From Pseudomonadota bacterium (GTDB lineage Bacteria > Pseudomonadota > Alphaproteobacteria > Rhodobacterales > Rhodobacteraceae): DNA of 53,521 bases. Below, piece after piece: positions 27,925-35,753 of this stretch. The translations under genes and the position numbers were made by a program. Within the stretch, counting starts at the first letter, position 1, and each line of letters starts with the position of its first letter. Under the pieces are notes generated by a model. That model ran no database searches, was not told the DNA's origin, and worked only from the letters and a program-made list of their open reading frames with translations. Where the stretch lies: contig JAJXZX010000021.1 of the NCBI GenBank assembly GCA_021779835.1, forward strand, positions 1 to 53,521, written 5' to 3'.

Positions 27925-28597
27925 CGTGATGTTGCACCTTGAGGCGATCGAGAAGACCTACAACAAGGGCAAACCCGGTGAGGTTCAGGTGTTGCGGGGG
28001 GCCTCTGTAACCTTGGCGGCGGGCGAGGTTGTGGCCTTGGTGGCCCCTTCGGGTGCGGGGAAGTCGACGCTTTTGCACATTGCCGGGCTGCTTGACACGC
28101 CTGACGCGGGCTTGGTCGCGATTGGTGGCGCCGACATGACGCGGCTTGGCGACCGCGCGCGGACCGAGGCGCGCCGCGCCGATGTCGGCTTCATCTACCA
28201 ATTCCACCATTTGCTGCCAGAGTTTACCGCGCTGGAAAACATCGTGCTGCCACAACTTGCCAATGGCGTGGCGCGCAAGGTGGCCGAAGCACGGGCGATG
28301 GCATTGCTGGATAAGGTGGGCGTCGCGGGGCGCGCCGATCACCGCCCCTCTGCGCTGTCGGGGGGCGAGCAGCAGCGCGTCGCCTTTTGCCGCGCTTTGG
28401 CGAACGGGCCGCGGCTTTTGCTGGCAGACGAGCCGACCGGCAACCTTGACCCCGCGACCTCGGATCAGGTGTTTGCCGCGTTGATGGAGCTGGTGCGGGA
28501 AACCGGGCTATCGGCGCTGATCGCCACGCATAACATGGCGCTGGCCGCGCGGATGGACCGGACCCTGCGGCTGGAGGCGGGCCGCATAGTGGGCTGA
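27917..28597 (+). CDS. lolD: Lipoprotein-releasing ABC transporter ATP-binding protein
   Basis: A 226-residue ATPase for lipoprotein sorting. Walker A is APSGAGKST with the LolD-style [14 protein letters not shown] after it, the Q-loop region is [22 protein letters not shown], the signature [17 protein letters not shown], Walker [14 protein letters not shown] and the H-loop His in [16 protein letters not shown] is the residue run that separates LolD from FtsE and MacB. It overlaps the permease gene by eight bases. Confidence 0.94.
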   Translation: MSDVMLHLEAIEKTYNKGKPGEVQVLRGASVTLAAGEVVALVAPSGAGKSTLLHIAGLLDTPDAGLVAIGGADMTRLGDRARTEARRADVGFIYQFHHLLPEFTALENIVLPQLANGVARKVAEARAMALLDKVGVAGRADHRPSALSGGEQQRVAFCRALANGPRLLLADEPTGNLDPATSDQVFAALMELVRETGLSALIATHNMALAARMDRTLRLEAGRIVG

Positions 28598-28635
28598 CTC
28601 CTGCGGCTTTCGGTGCGCTTGCCACGGTCCGAAAT

Positions 28636-29385
28636 ATGCGAAAGGGTGGCGCCGATAATGTCTTGGTGAAGGATCGCATTTTGGACCAGCCCATCCCGCA
28701 TATTGAACACCACATGACCCATCGGATCGGCTGGCTGCGGGCCGCAGTGCTGGGGGCCAATGACGGGCTTGTCTCGACCAGTAGTCTGATTGTCGGTGTG
28801 GCGGCTGCAACGCCAGACCGAACCGCGATCCTGATTGCCGGCATCGCCGGGTTGGTGGCGGGTGCCATGGCGATGGCGGCGGGGGAATATGTCTCTGTCA
28901 GCAGCCAAGCGGATGTAGAGCGCGCCGATCTTGAGAAAGAGCGCATCGCGCTGCGGGACACGCCCGAGGAGGAGTTGAAGGAACTGGCCGCGATCTATGT
29001 CGAGCGCGGGTTGGAGCCGGATCTTGCCTTGCAAGTTGCGGTTGCCCTGACGGCCAAGGACGCGCTGGGGGCCCATGCGCGCGATGAAATCGGCATCACG
29101 GATGCCATTGCATCCAACCCCACGCAGGCGGCGATCGCCTCGGCGATTTCCTTTGCTTTGGGCGCGGCATTGCCTTTGGCGGTGGCGGCGATGGTGCCGC
29201 TCTCGTCGGTGATCGCGTCGGTCATCGTGGCGTCGGTTGTGTTGCTTGCGGTGCTGGGGGCGCTGTCAGCGAAAGCAGGCGGTGCGCCGATGCTGCGTGC
29301 GATTTTGCGCGTGATGATCTGGGGCGCTGCGGCAATGGCTGCAACGGCGGGGATTGGCGCGCTGTTCGGCACGACGGTGGCCTGA
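28636..29385 (+). CDS. VIT1/CCC1-family metal transporter
   Basis: A 249-residue membrane protein of the VIT family, which moves Fe2+ or Mn2+. The signature is HIEHHMTHRIGWLRAAVLGANDGLVSTSSLIVGVAAA, then AGLVAGAMAMAAGEYVSVSSQADVE. A charged cytosolic helical stretch (EKERIALRDTPEEELKELAAIYVERG) follows, the metal-collecting domain in plant VIT1. Three more membrane segments follow, for about five in all. The exact start is uncertain: ATG 28636 is used, GTG 28666 is possible, and no convincing ribosome site precedes either. It follows lolD by 38 bases but has no functional tie to it. Confidence 0.85.
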   Translation: MRKGGADNVLVKDRILDQPIPHIEHHMTHRIGWLRAAVLGANDGLVSTSSLIVGVAAATPDRTAILIAGIAGLVAGAMAMAAGEYVSVSSQADVERADLEKERIALRDTPEEELKELAAIYVERGLEPDLALQVAVALTAKDALGAHARDEIGITDAIASNPTQAAIASAISFALGAALPLAVAAMVPLSSVIASVIVASVVLLAVLGALSAKAGGAPMLRAILRVMIWGAAAMAATAGIGALFGTTVA

Positions 29386-29404
29386 GGGGGCTTTCGCCTC
29401 AGGC
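29380..29404. terminator. Hairpin spanning two convergent stops
   Basis: Arms GCCTGAGG and CCTCAGGC (eight perfect pairs) flank a nine-base loop and cover the stop codons of the VIT gene (+) and the lipoate ligase gene (-). The symmetric position suggests a bidirectional transcript end, though no T-run is present on either side. Confidence 0.5.
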
Positions 29405-30463
29405 AGGCCGAAGGGCGGCGCGGATCGCGGCCGAAAAATCGGCCGGGGCGGCGGTCAGCAATCCGACATTGGCGTTTTGAAAGAAAGTTTCAGTCACGGC
29501 CTCAACTCGGTCCAACTCGACCCCGCGCAGCGCGGCTTCCAGGTTCAGGATGGTGTCGGGCGGCGTCACGAAAAAGTCGCCGGTCAGGATGATTTCGCGG
29601 ATGCGCGTCTGTTGCGCGCCCTCCAGCCGCAGGTGGGCGGCGATGGTGCCGCCCTTGCCAGTGACGCTGCCGGATCGGACATCGGCGCCGGTCGGGTCGT
29701 CGATTTCGTAGACAAATTCATCGGTGCCGATCTCCTCGGCGAAGATCGCGCGGGCGCTGGCCTCTTCCGCCTCGGTGATGGTGCCCCAACTTGGCGTAAT
29801 GCCAAGGTGGTCGGCAAAGCCCGCCAACAGCGCCTCTTTCACCTCGGCGACGGGGGGCGGTGCGCCGTGGAAAAGCTCGGTCACGGTCACCACCCGCTGC
29901 GCGCCGCTGGTCTGACCGTGTTTGGCCAGTTTGGCCGCGGGGATGTTCAGCAGCGCGGCCATCTTGGCCCCGTCCATCGCGTAAAGCGTGGTGCCTTGGT
30001 AAAAGATGGTCGGGCCGTCAAAAAACCCGCCAGTGCCAGAGATCTTGCGGCCCTCGACCTCGATGTCATTGCGGGGGCGATATTTCGCGGCGATGCCAAG
30101 GCGGGACAGGCCCGCCGCGGCCGCCTCGCAAATCGCACGCGCGACGTCGCCGAGGTTGGTAAGGCCCAGCGTATCGCGGTTAAAGATCAGCTCCCAGCCG
30201 AACTGCCCCTCATCAAGGTAAAGCGCACCGCCGCCGGTGATACGGCGGCCAATACCCACGCCCGCCGCGCGGCAGGCGTCAAGGTTCAATTCCTGGCTGA
30301 TCGCCTGATGGCGCCCGACCAGCACCGAGGGCGGGAAGGTCAGGAAGCGCAGTGTGTCGGGGATTTTCCCCGCCTTGTGACACTCGATCAGCGCCTGATC
30401 GAAGGCCATCTGTTCGCGGCAGGGCCGGACGCCCGTATCAATGACGCGGAAGGGTTTGGTCAT
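29399..30463 (-). CDS. Two-domain lipoate-protein ligase, sLpl(AB) type
   Basis: A 354-residue ligase that should adenylate lipoate or octanoate and attach it to a lysine of a carrier protein. The LplA-like catalytic domain has RRITGGGALYLD at 73-84 (the RRxSGGG motif) and KISGTGG with Lys140, the adenylate-contacting lysine. A C-terminal accessory domain resembling LplB lies at about 255-354 (SVTGKGGTIAAHLRLEG...IILTGDFFVTPPDTI). Ligase fused to LplB is the form called sLpl(AB), which works with the LipS1/LipS2 pair. It is last in a five-gene operon, 45 bases after the 429-residue radical SAM gene. ATG 30463 is used; GTG 30466 is directly before it. Octanoate versus lipoate preference is not visible. 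Confidence 0.8.
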   Translation of the reverse strand: MTKPFRVIDTGVRPCREQMAFDQALIECHKAGKIPDTLRFLTFPPSVLVGRHQAISQELNLDACRAAGVGIGRRITGGGALYLDEGQFGWELIFNRDTLGLTNLGDVARAICEAAAAGLSRLGIAAKYRPRNDIEVEGRKISGTGGFFDGPTIFYQGTTLYAMDGAKMAALLNIPAAKLAKHGQTSGAQRVVTVTELFHGAPPPVAEVKEALLAGFADHLGITPSWGTITEAEEASARAIFAEEIGTDEFVYEIDDPTGADVRSGSVTGKGGTIAAHLRLEGAQQTRIREIILTGDFFVTPPDTILNLEAALRGVELDRVEAVTETFFQNANVGLLTAAPADFSAAIRAALRPA

Positions 30464-30508
30464 CACGGGCGCCCAGTCTGTTGAAGCGAGTCTGTTAAAA
30501 CGAGTGTG

Positions 30509-31798
30509 TTACAGGTCGAACTCTTCGCCCGGCGTATAGTTTTCGCCAGGGCGGTTCATGTCAAGCTGACTGCGCACCTTGCGCAGGTCAACGTCCTTTA
30601 GCGGGAAGGGGTAACTGGCGATGTTCGAGGGCGGGCTGTCGCCATAGGGGCGGTCGCAGGCCGAGATGTCGTCGGCGAACTTGCCGGGGCAACCCGAGGT
30701 GCGGAATGCGATGCCCGCGTCGATGATGAATGACAGCTCGGACGCGGGCATGCCAAAATCGATGATGCGGCCCTGTTCGTCGAACTTCATATGCTCGACC
30801 CGCACGTCGCGATAATCGACAAGATAGCGGGCAAGCTGCACCCGCCGCCACTGGTCGCGCGGGGTGGCGGGCAGGTGGTCCATCAGGCTGCCCTTTTCCG
30901 GGAAGAAGCAGAACATGTGGCTGTGGCCGCCAAGATCGACGATCTTTTGCACCACTTGCATCACGTCATATTCGGTTTCGCCCATGCCGACGATGACATG
31001 CGCACCGAACTTCTTCGGCCCAAAGATGTCGCGGGCCTCCATCATGATTTCCCAGTATTTCGCCCAGGTGTGGGGCGACTGCACGCCTTTGCCACGGGTG
31101 CGATCGAACAGCTCCGGGGTCGCGGCATCCAGCGCCACGGTGAAAATATCGCTCCCGAGGTCGCGCAGAACTTGCACGTCATTGCGCGTCATCGTGGTGG
31201 GGTTCGACAGGATCGAGATCGGGATCGCATCCGGGTCAATCCGTGCGGTCCATTTCTTCAGCACCGTCACCGTGTCCTCATCCGAGTTCGGGTGGGTGAT
31301 CATGGAAATGCACATGCGATGGAAGGGCGAGCCCGCCACATCTTTCGCCACGATATCCACCACCTCGTCCATCGACACGGCCGGCCAATCGACGCGGATG
31401 AAGTTGCGGTCGGCATAGTTGCGTTCCGCCTCGCGGTGACGCGCCAGCCCGCAATAGGCACAGTTAGCGCGGCAGCCCTCGGGGTAGGTCAGCAAAAGGT
31501 TCAGGCAGCGCGTGCAGGAACAGCCCAACATCTTGCCCTCGACCAGCCCCAGTGTGATCGCGGCGGCGGTGGACATCTGCACATACTCGGGCGAGCGCAT
31601 GTGCGGCGTCAGGATGTTGTAGTTCGGCTTATACAGCCCATCCGGCGTCAGGTTCGCCTCGCGCACCGGCTTGCCGTTGCGCATTTCCATCGGCACCTTG
31701 CCCGGCGCGCGCGGCTCCATCTGGTCGTAGGCGTTGAAATCAAGACCACCAGTGCCCTTGGCTCCGGGGATTGCGCCTTCCGGCTTCACGCAGCTCAT
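30509..31798 (-). CDS. Radical SAM enzyme, LipS1/LipS2-type lipoyl synthase component (429 aa)
   Basis: A 429-residue radical SAM protein. The SAM cluster motif is Cys109-x3-Cys113-x2-Cys116 (CRANCAYC). Extra cysteines just before it (Cys93, Cys95, Cys98, in GCSCTRC) and near the C-terminus (Cys370, Cys381) could bind an auxiliary cluster serving as sulfur donor, as in lipoyl synthase and BioB. The barrel is BioB-like (ISILSNPTTMTRND, HVIVGMGETEYDVM). Context assigns it: it lies between a LipT-like oxidoreductase (ATGA overlap) and a two-domain lipoate ligase, with a second radical SAM gene nearby. That set matches the LipS1/LipS2 pathway, where the two enzymes insert one sulfur each. I do not decide which of the two it is. 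Confidence 0.75.
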   Translation of the reverse strand: MSCVKPEGAIPGAKGTGGLDFNAYDQMEPRAPGKVPMEMRNGKPVREANLTPDGLYKPNYNILTPHMRSPEYVQMSTAAAITLGLVEGKMLGCSCTRCLNLLLTYPEGCRANCAYCGLARHREAERNYADRNFIRVDWPAVSMDEVVDIVAKDVAGSPFHRMCISMITHPNSDEDTVTVLKKWTARIDPDAIPISILSNPTTMTRNDVQVLRDLGSDIFTVALDAATPELFDRTRGKGVQSPHTWAKYWEIMMEARDIFGPKKFGAHVIVGMGETEYDVMQVVQKIVDLGGHSHMFCFFPEKGSLMDHLPATPRDQWRRVQLARYLVDYRDVRVEHMKFDEQGRIIDFGMPASELSFIIDAGIAFRTSGCPGKFADDISACDRPYGDSPPSNIASYPFPLKDVDLRKVRSQLDMNRPGENYTPGEEFDL

Positions 31799-32922
31799 GC
31801 GGGTTCTCTTGCCTCCGTTGTCGGTGCAGGGGCGCGGTGCGCACCCTCCGCTTTGGTCCAGTAATCAGGGTAAGCGATCCAGCCACGGCGAAGCGCAGAG
31901 GCTCCGGGCCGCTGGCCGCCGGTGTAAGTGTCAAGCAGTTCGCGCCGTCGTTTCAGGGCGAGGGCGAGCGAGGGGGCGAAGAGGTCGTGCGCCTCTTCGG
32001 CGTAATCCTCTGCGGCCGCCGCATCGCCACCGATCAGGGCGGCAGCGGCTTGACCGGCCATGCGCCCGGACAGGACGGCGGGATTTATCCCTGCGCCGGT
32101 GACCGGGTTGGTCAGCCCAGCGGCGTCGCCGGTCAGCAAAACCGTGGTGGCGCCAAGCGTGGCGGCAAGGCCCGCGATGCCGCTGACCGGGATCAGCCCG
32201 CCGGTGGTGGCGTGGATGCGGGTGCCGACGCGGCCTTCGGCCACCAGCTCCATATGCAGTTCTGACAGCAGCGGTTTCAGCAGCGCCTTCTGCGTCGGGA
32301 TCACGCCAAGGCCAAGGTTGCAAACCGCCCCTTTGGGGAACAGCCAGCCATAACCGCCCGCAATCTCGGCGCGCAGAAAGATGTCGGTGCCGGTGTGGGG
32401 GCGCTTCAGGTCAACCGTGATCTGGCGGGTTTCCACCAGTGCCGTGTTGGGCATCCCCACCGCACGCCCGACCAGTGACCGTGGCCCATCGGCACCGATC
32501 AGAAGGCGCGGGCGCAAGGTGGTGCCATCGGCCAGTGTGACCGTCCCGTCAGGCACGATAGAGCGCAGCACGCAGCCAAAGCGGCAGTCCGCCCCAGCAG
32601 CCTCTGCCGCGCGCACCAGCGCCTGATCGAAGGCGGCGCGGTCGATCATGTGGCCGCGAAAATCGGGCGTCACATCGGGCGCGTCCGACCCGACATAGGT
32701 CTGCATCACGTCGATGTCCTGCACGCGGGCACTGGCGACGGCGGCAAGGTCGGCGCCCAGCATCATCGGAACAAACTCGGCGCATTGCACCGGCAGGCCC
32801 GCCACGGCGCGGCGGTCGATGGCAATGACGCGGGCCCCGCCGCGCGCGGCCTCGGCGGCCGCAGCGGCACCGGCGGGGCCGAGCCCCACCACCAGCACAT
32901 CTATGTCAAAGCCCGCGTTCAT
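31795..32922 (-). CDS. lipT: FAD-dependent oxidoreductase, LipT-like (geranylgeranyl reductase family)
   Basis: A 375-residue flavoprotein. The Rossmann motif is VVGLGPAGAAAA at 11-22, the middle motif RPRLLIGADGPRSLVGRAVG, and the second FAD contact TVLLTGDAAGLTNPVTGAGINPAVLSGRMAG, all typical of the geranylgeranyl reductase/FixC group. In the LipS1/LipS2 lipoate pathway a protein of this class, LipT, is encoded between the two radical SAM genes, exactly as here, and is thought to supply electrons. Both ends overlap neighbours by four bases (ATGA), so the three are translated together. Function is inferred from context; the family alone would only say FAD reductase. Confidence 0.75.
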   Translation of the reverse strand: MNAGFDIDVLVVGLGPAGAAAAAEAARGGARVIAIDRRAVAGLPVQCAEFVPMMLGADLAAVASARVQDIDVMQTYVGSDAPDVTPDFRGHMIDRAAFDQALVRAAEAAGADCRFGCVLRSIVPDGTVTLADGTTLRPRLLIGADGPRSLVGRAVGMPNTALVETRQITVDLKRPHTGTDIFLRAEIAGGYGWLFPKGAVCNLGLGVIPTQKALLKPLLSELHMELVAEGRVGTRIHATTGGLIPVSGIAGLAATLGATTVLLTGDAAGLTNPVTGAGINPAVLSGRMAGQAAAALIGGDAAAAEDYAEEAHDLFAPSLALALKRRRELLDTYTGGQRPGASALRRGWIAYPDYWTKAEGAHRAPAPTTEAREPA

Positions 32923-33968
32923 GCCGCGCAGGAACGGATCTTCAGGCCGACGCCTTTACCAAGGCTCGCCCCGATCTTGATCGAGCAGCAGGCGTGTTCC
33001 TGATGCCAGTCGCGGCCCGTCACCTTGGCAACCTGCACAGCACCCTCGGCCGGGAAGGCGATGCCATCAAGCCCCGCCATCACGGCATAGGCATCCGTCA
33101 CGCGTTTGTGCATGCCAGCAGGTCGCGCGCAGCCCAGCAGCACCTGTTGGTTGGGCAGACGCAGGCGCGCCTCAAGGAAGATGCGGCCCACATCCGCCGT
33201 CTCTGGCGTCTTGAAGGTGCCCGGTTTGGCATAGAACGGCATGATCACCACCAGCACCAGCGCATTCACCGGATGCCGCGCGATGATGTCGAGCGCGTTG
33301 GCCTCGCCCCGGATCTCGCCGTAGTGCAGGCCGACGACGATGTGCGGGGACACCTCCATCTTGGTGGCGGTCAGCGCGGCCAGCGTCGCCTCGAAATCCT
33401 CTACCGGGCGGTCGAGGTGATAGACCTCGCGGATGGTATCCTGCGAGCCGATCACGTCCATCATCGCGGTATCGACGCCCGCGCTTTCCATGCGCCGCGC
33501 CCCGGCCTCGTCGGTCAGCGCGGTATGGATGGCGACCTTGAGGTCCGGGAAATCGCGTTTCAACCCCTCGATCACCGGATAGAAGCGTTCATAGCGGATC
33601 TCGTTCTTGCGGTTCGACCCGCCTGACAAAAGGAACCCCTGCAAGCCCTGCAACCGGATCAGGTCGCGCACCTTCTGGTCCAGCATCGCAGGGTTGGTCG
33701 CCGGGATCATCGGCTCAAGGATCTTGGCCTGACAATGGTCGCAATCCAGCGCGCAAGCCCCGGCGGTGATCGAGAACGCGGGGAAGGAGTTCTTGCCGCA
33801 GCCTTTCACATCGGTGGTGTCATATTCCTTGAAGGTGGGCGTGGAAAAACGCAGCCGGGGCAGGGGGCGCGTGGTGGCCAAACGCTCCATCTCGGCCACG
33901 AGCGCGGCGTCAAAGGGTGCGTCGTCCAGTTCCTCGATCGCGGTGATCCGGTCAAACCATGCCGCCAT
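32919..33968 (-). CDS. Radical SAM enzyme, LipS1/LipS2-type lipoyl synthase component (349 aa)
   Basis: A 349-residue radical SAM protein with the cluster motif Cys72-x3-Cys76-x2-Cys79 (CALDCDHC). Cys57 precedes it, and a run GCARPAGMHKR plus HACCS near the C-terminus (two adjacent Cys) gives candidate auxiliary-cluster ligands. The sequence before the motif, RLRFSTPTFKEYDTTDVKGCGKNSFPAFSITAGAC, is unlike classical LipA. The ATG at 33968 has GGAGGAG about eight bases upstream; a TTG further upstream is rejected. It begins the coupled lip genes, 47 bases after the deacylase gene. Assignment as one half of a LipS1/LipS2 pair rests on gene order with LipT and the two-domain ligase. Confidence 0.73.
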   Translation of the reverse strand: MAAWFDRITAIEELDDAPFDAALVAEMERLATTRPLPRLRFSTPTFKEYDTTDVKGCGKNSFPAFSITAGACALDCDHCQAKILEPMIPATNPAMLDQKVRDLIRLQGLQGFLLSGGSNRKNEIRYERFYPVIEGLKRDFPDLKVAIHTALTDEAGARRMESAGVDTAMMDVIGSQDTIREVYHLDRPVEDFEATLAALTATKMEVSPHIVVGLHYGEIRGEANALDIIARHPVNALVLVVIMPFYAKPGTFKTPETADVGRIFLEARLRLPNQQVLLGCARPAGMHKRVTDAYAVMAGLDGIAFPAEGAVQVAKVTGRDWHQEHACCSIKIGASLGKGVGLKIRSCAA

Positions 33969-34015
33969 TGGCGTCGCTCCTCCCAAAGCATATCATTCCC
34001 CTTGCGGGGTCGTCT

Positions 34016-35131
34016 TCATGCCGCCTGAACGGCGTCCTGCGGCGCGCGTGCCGCCTCGGCTATTGCCCGGAAATGATCGCGGACAGGTCCGTCATTGCGC
34101 GGGTCGATCAAAGTGGTGAACCAAGCCGTAGTGCGATCGTCCTCCTCGACGAGGTCGCAATCAAGCGAATGCAGTAGGGCCGTGCTGGTTTCGGGTAGTG
34201 TCTGGGGCAGGGTCCGGCCCGAAATGCGCCCCCACAGCAGGGTCCACAGCCGCGCCACGGTCCACGGGTTATACCCACCGCCACCCAGCACGACGGTGGC
34301 GGGCGCCAGTTCGGTCAATTGCATCACCGCATCCGCCAGGCAGCCGTTCGACAGCGCCAGCGAGGACAGCGGATCGCCCAACAGCGCATCGGCACCGCAG
34401 GTGATCACCACCGCCTCGGGCGCGAAATCCTTGGCGATCGGCAGCACGGCCTCGCGCATCAGCAGGTCGAATTCGCTGTCGTTCATCGCGCGCGGCACGG
34501 GCAGGTTGCGCGCGGTGGCGCAGGAGTGGGTGCCGGTATAGGGCCAGCGGTTTTCTTCGTGAACCGAAAGCGTCATCACCCGGTCATCATCGGCAAAAGC
34601 CACCTCGACTCCGTCGCCGTGATGCGCATCCAGATCGACATAAAGAACGCACGCCTTGCCCTTGTCCAGCAGGGTCAGGATGGCGAACACCGGGTCGTTG
34701 AAAAAACAAAAGCCGCTGGCACGGTCGCGCATCCCATGATGCGTGCCGCCCGAGGGGTGGTAGGCGATGCCGCCCTTCGCCGCCAGTTCCGCCGCAAGGA
34801 TCGAGCCGCCGACCGAGGTGCTGGCCCGCTCAAACAGCCCTTTGAACACCGGGTTTTCCATGGTGCCGATGTGGTAGGTCTCGCGCACAGCTTGCGGCAC
34901 CATCCCCGTCGCTTCGGCGCGCAGCAGGGCCGAGACATAGCCTTGGTCGTGAAAGCGCAGCAGTTCATCAAGGCCGGCGCTGGGGCTGTCAATGTAGGGT
35001 TCCGCGTCGGACAGCCAGCCCAGTTGCTCGCACAAGCTCAGGACCGTGCCGATGCGCTGGATCGCGAGGGGGTGGTTCCCTCGGTATCCGGTCGCCCGGT
35101 AAATCTCTGAGCTGACAAAGCTGGCGGTCAT
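34016..35131 (-). CDS. Class I/II histone-deacetylase-like deacylase (AcuC-like)
   Basis: A 371-residue zinc deacylase of the arginase-fold HDAC/AcuC/AphA group. The catalytic set is intact: His131-His132 in PSGGTHHGM, zinc ligands Asp168 and His170 in VDLDAHHGDG, Asp248 in CGADALLGD, and the transition-state Tyr287 in LGGGGYNPW. Relatives remove acetyl groups from acetyl-CoA synthetase, acetylpolyamines or longer acyl groups from lysine. It is the first gene of the operon that continues with the two radical SAM genes, LipT and the lipoate ligase. That position suggests an acyl-lysine or lipoyl-lysine substrate, which is my inference. Confidence 0.85.
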   Translation of the reverse strand: MTASFVSSEIYRATGYRGNHPLAIQRIGTVLSLCEQLGWLSDAEPYIDSPSAGLDELLRFHDQGYVSALLRAEATGMVPQAVRETYHIGTMENPVFKGLFERASTSVGGSILAAELAAKGGIAYHPSGGTHHGMRDRASGFCFFNDPVFAILTLLDKGKACVLYVDLDAHHGDGVEVAFADDDRVMTLSVHEENRWPYTGTHSCATARNLPVPRAMNDSEFDLLMREAVLPIAKDFAPEAVVITCGADALLGDPLSSLALSNGCLADAVMQLTELAPATVVLGGGGYNPWTVARLWTLLWGRISGRTLPQTLPETSTALLHSLDCDLVEEDDRTTAWFTTLIDPRNDGPVRDHFRAIAEAARAPQDAVQAA

Positions 35132-35179
35132 CGGGGCCTTTCACGGGTCAGAGGCCCCGGACAGACCGAGACTCATCTA

Positions 35180-35208
35180 TATATTCCGTTTTTTGCGTAT
35201 ATTGGCAA
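35180..35208 (-). promoter_or_regulatory. Candidate sigma-70 promoter of the deacylase-lip operon
   Basis: On the minus strand TTGCCA (35208-35203) and AATATA (35185-35180) are separated by 17 bases. The surrounding stretch is clearly AT-richer than its neighbours. It sits 49 bases upstream of the deacylase ATG, in the 97-base gap after the Ehr small-subunit gene. A GGGGCC/GGCCCC inverted repeat at 35133-35158 lies in the predicted leader. This marks the lip operon as a transcription unit separate from the Ehr genes. Confidence 0.5.
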
Positions 35209-35228
35209 TGGTCTTGTCGAAGGGCCAT

Positions 35229-35753
35229 TCAACGCGGCACGTTTGTGCGGTCCATCAGCGCGATCAGGCCCTGCAACAGCGCGGTGGGCGTGGGCGGGCA
35301 GCCGGGGATGTGCAGGTCAACCGGGATCACCGCATCGACCCCGCCACAGATCGCATAGCTACCCTTGAAGCAGCCGCCATCCCGCGCGCAGTCGCCCACG
35401 GCGATCACCCATTTTGGGTTGGGCATCGCGGTATGCGTGCGCTCCAGCGCCTCGCGCATGTTGCGGGTGACCGGGCCGGTGACCATCAGCACATCGGCAT
35501 GGCGCGGCGAGGCGACGAAGTGCAGGCCGAAGCGTTCGAGGTCGTAAAACGGATTGGCCAGCGCGTTCAGTTCCAACTCGCAACCATTGCAGGACCCGGC
35601 ATCGACCACACGGATCGACAGGCTACGACCAAGGCGGCGGCGCAGGGTTTGCGTCAGCGTCCGGCCCAGTTCCTCGATCCCCGCATCGGTGGCGAGCGGT
35701 GCAGTTTCGCTCAACGGGCGGCGGCCAAGGCCCTGCATCAGTAATTTGCGCAT
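35229..35753 (-). CDS. Ehr complex small subunit, HyfI/NuoB-like
   Basis: A 174-residue iron-sulfur subunit equivalent to HycG/HyfI and NuoB. It carries the proximal [4Fe-4S] (N2) ligand set: Cys55 and Cys58 in GSCNGCE, Cys122 in VGDCARDGGC, Cys152 in HIPGCPPTP. It would be the last electron-transfer cluster before the quinone- or catalytic-site cavity. The ATG at 35753 overlaps the stop of the large-subunit gene (TGATG). It is the last gene of the Ehr operon. Two more cysteines (128, 136) are present, also seen in hydrogenase-type members. Confidence 0.85.
   Translation of the reverse strand: MRKLLMQGLGRRPLSETAPLATDAGIEELGRTLTQTLRRRLGRSLSIRVVDAGSCNGCELELNALANPFYDLERFGLHFVASPRHADVLMVTGPVTRNMREALERTHTAMPNPKWVIAVGDCARDGGCFKGSYAICGGVDAVIPVDLHIPGCPPTPTALLQGLIALMDRTNVPR

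Noticed and set aside
28598..28635. VIT-type gene as part of the lipoprotein-release operon
   Set aside because: It follows lolD closely in the same direction, but its function is unrelated and the start lacks a ribosome site. Co-transcription is possible, but a functional link is not supported.
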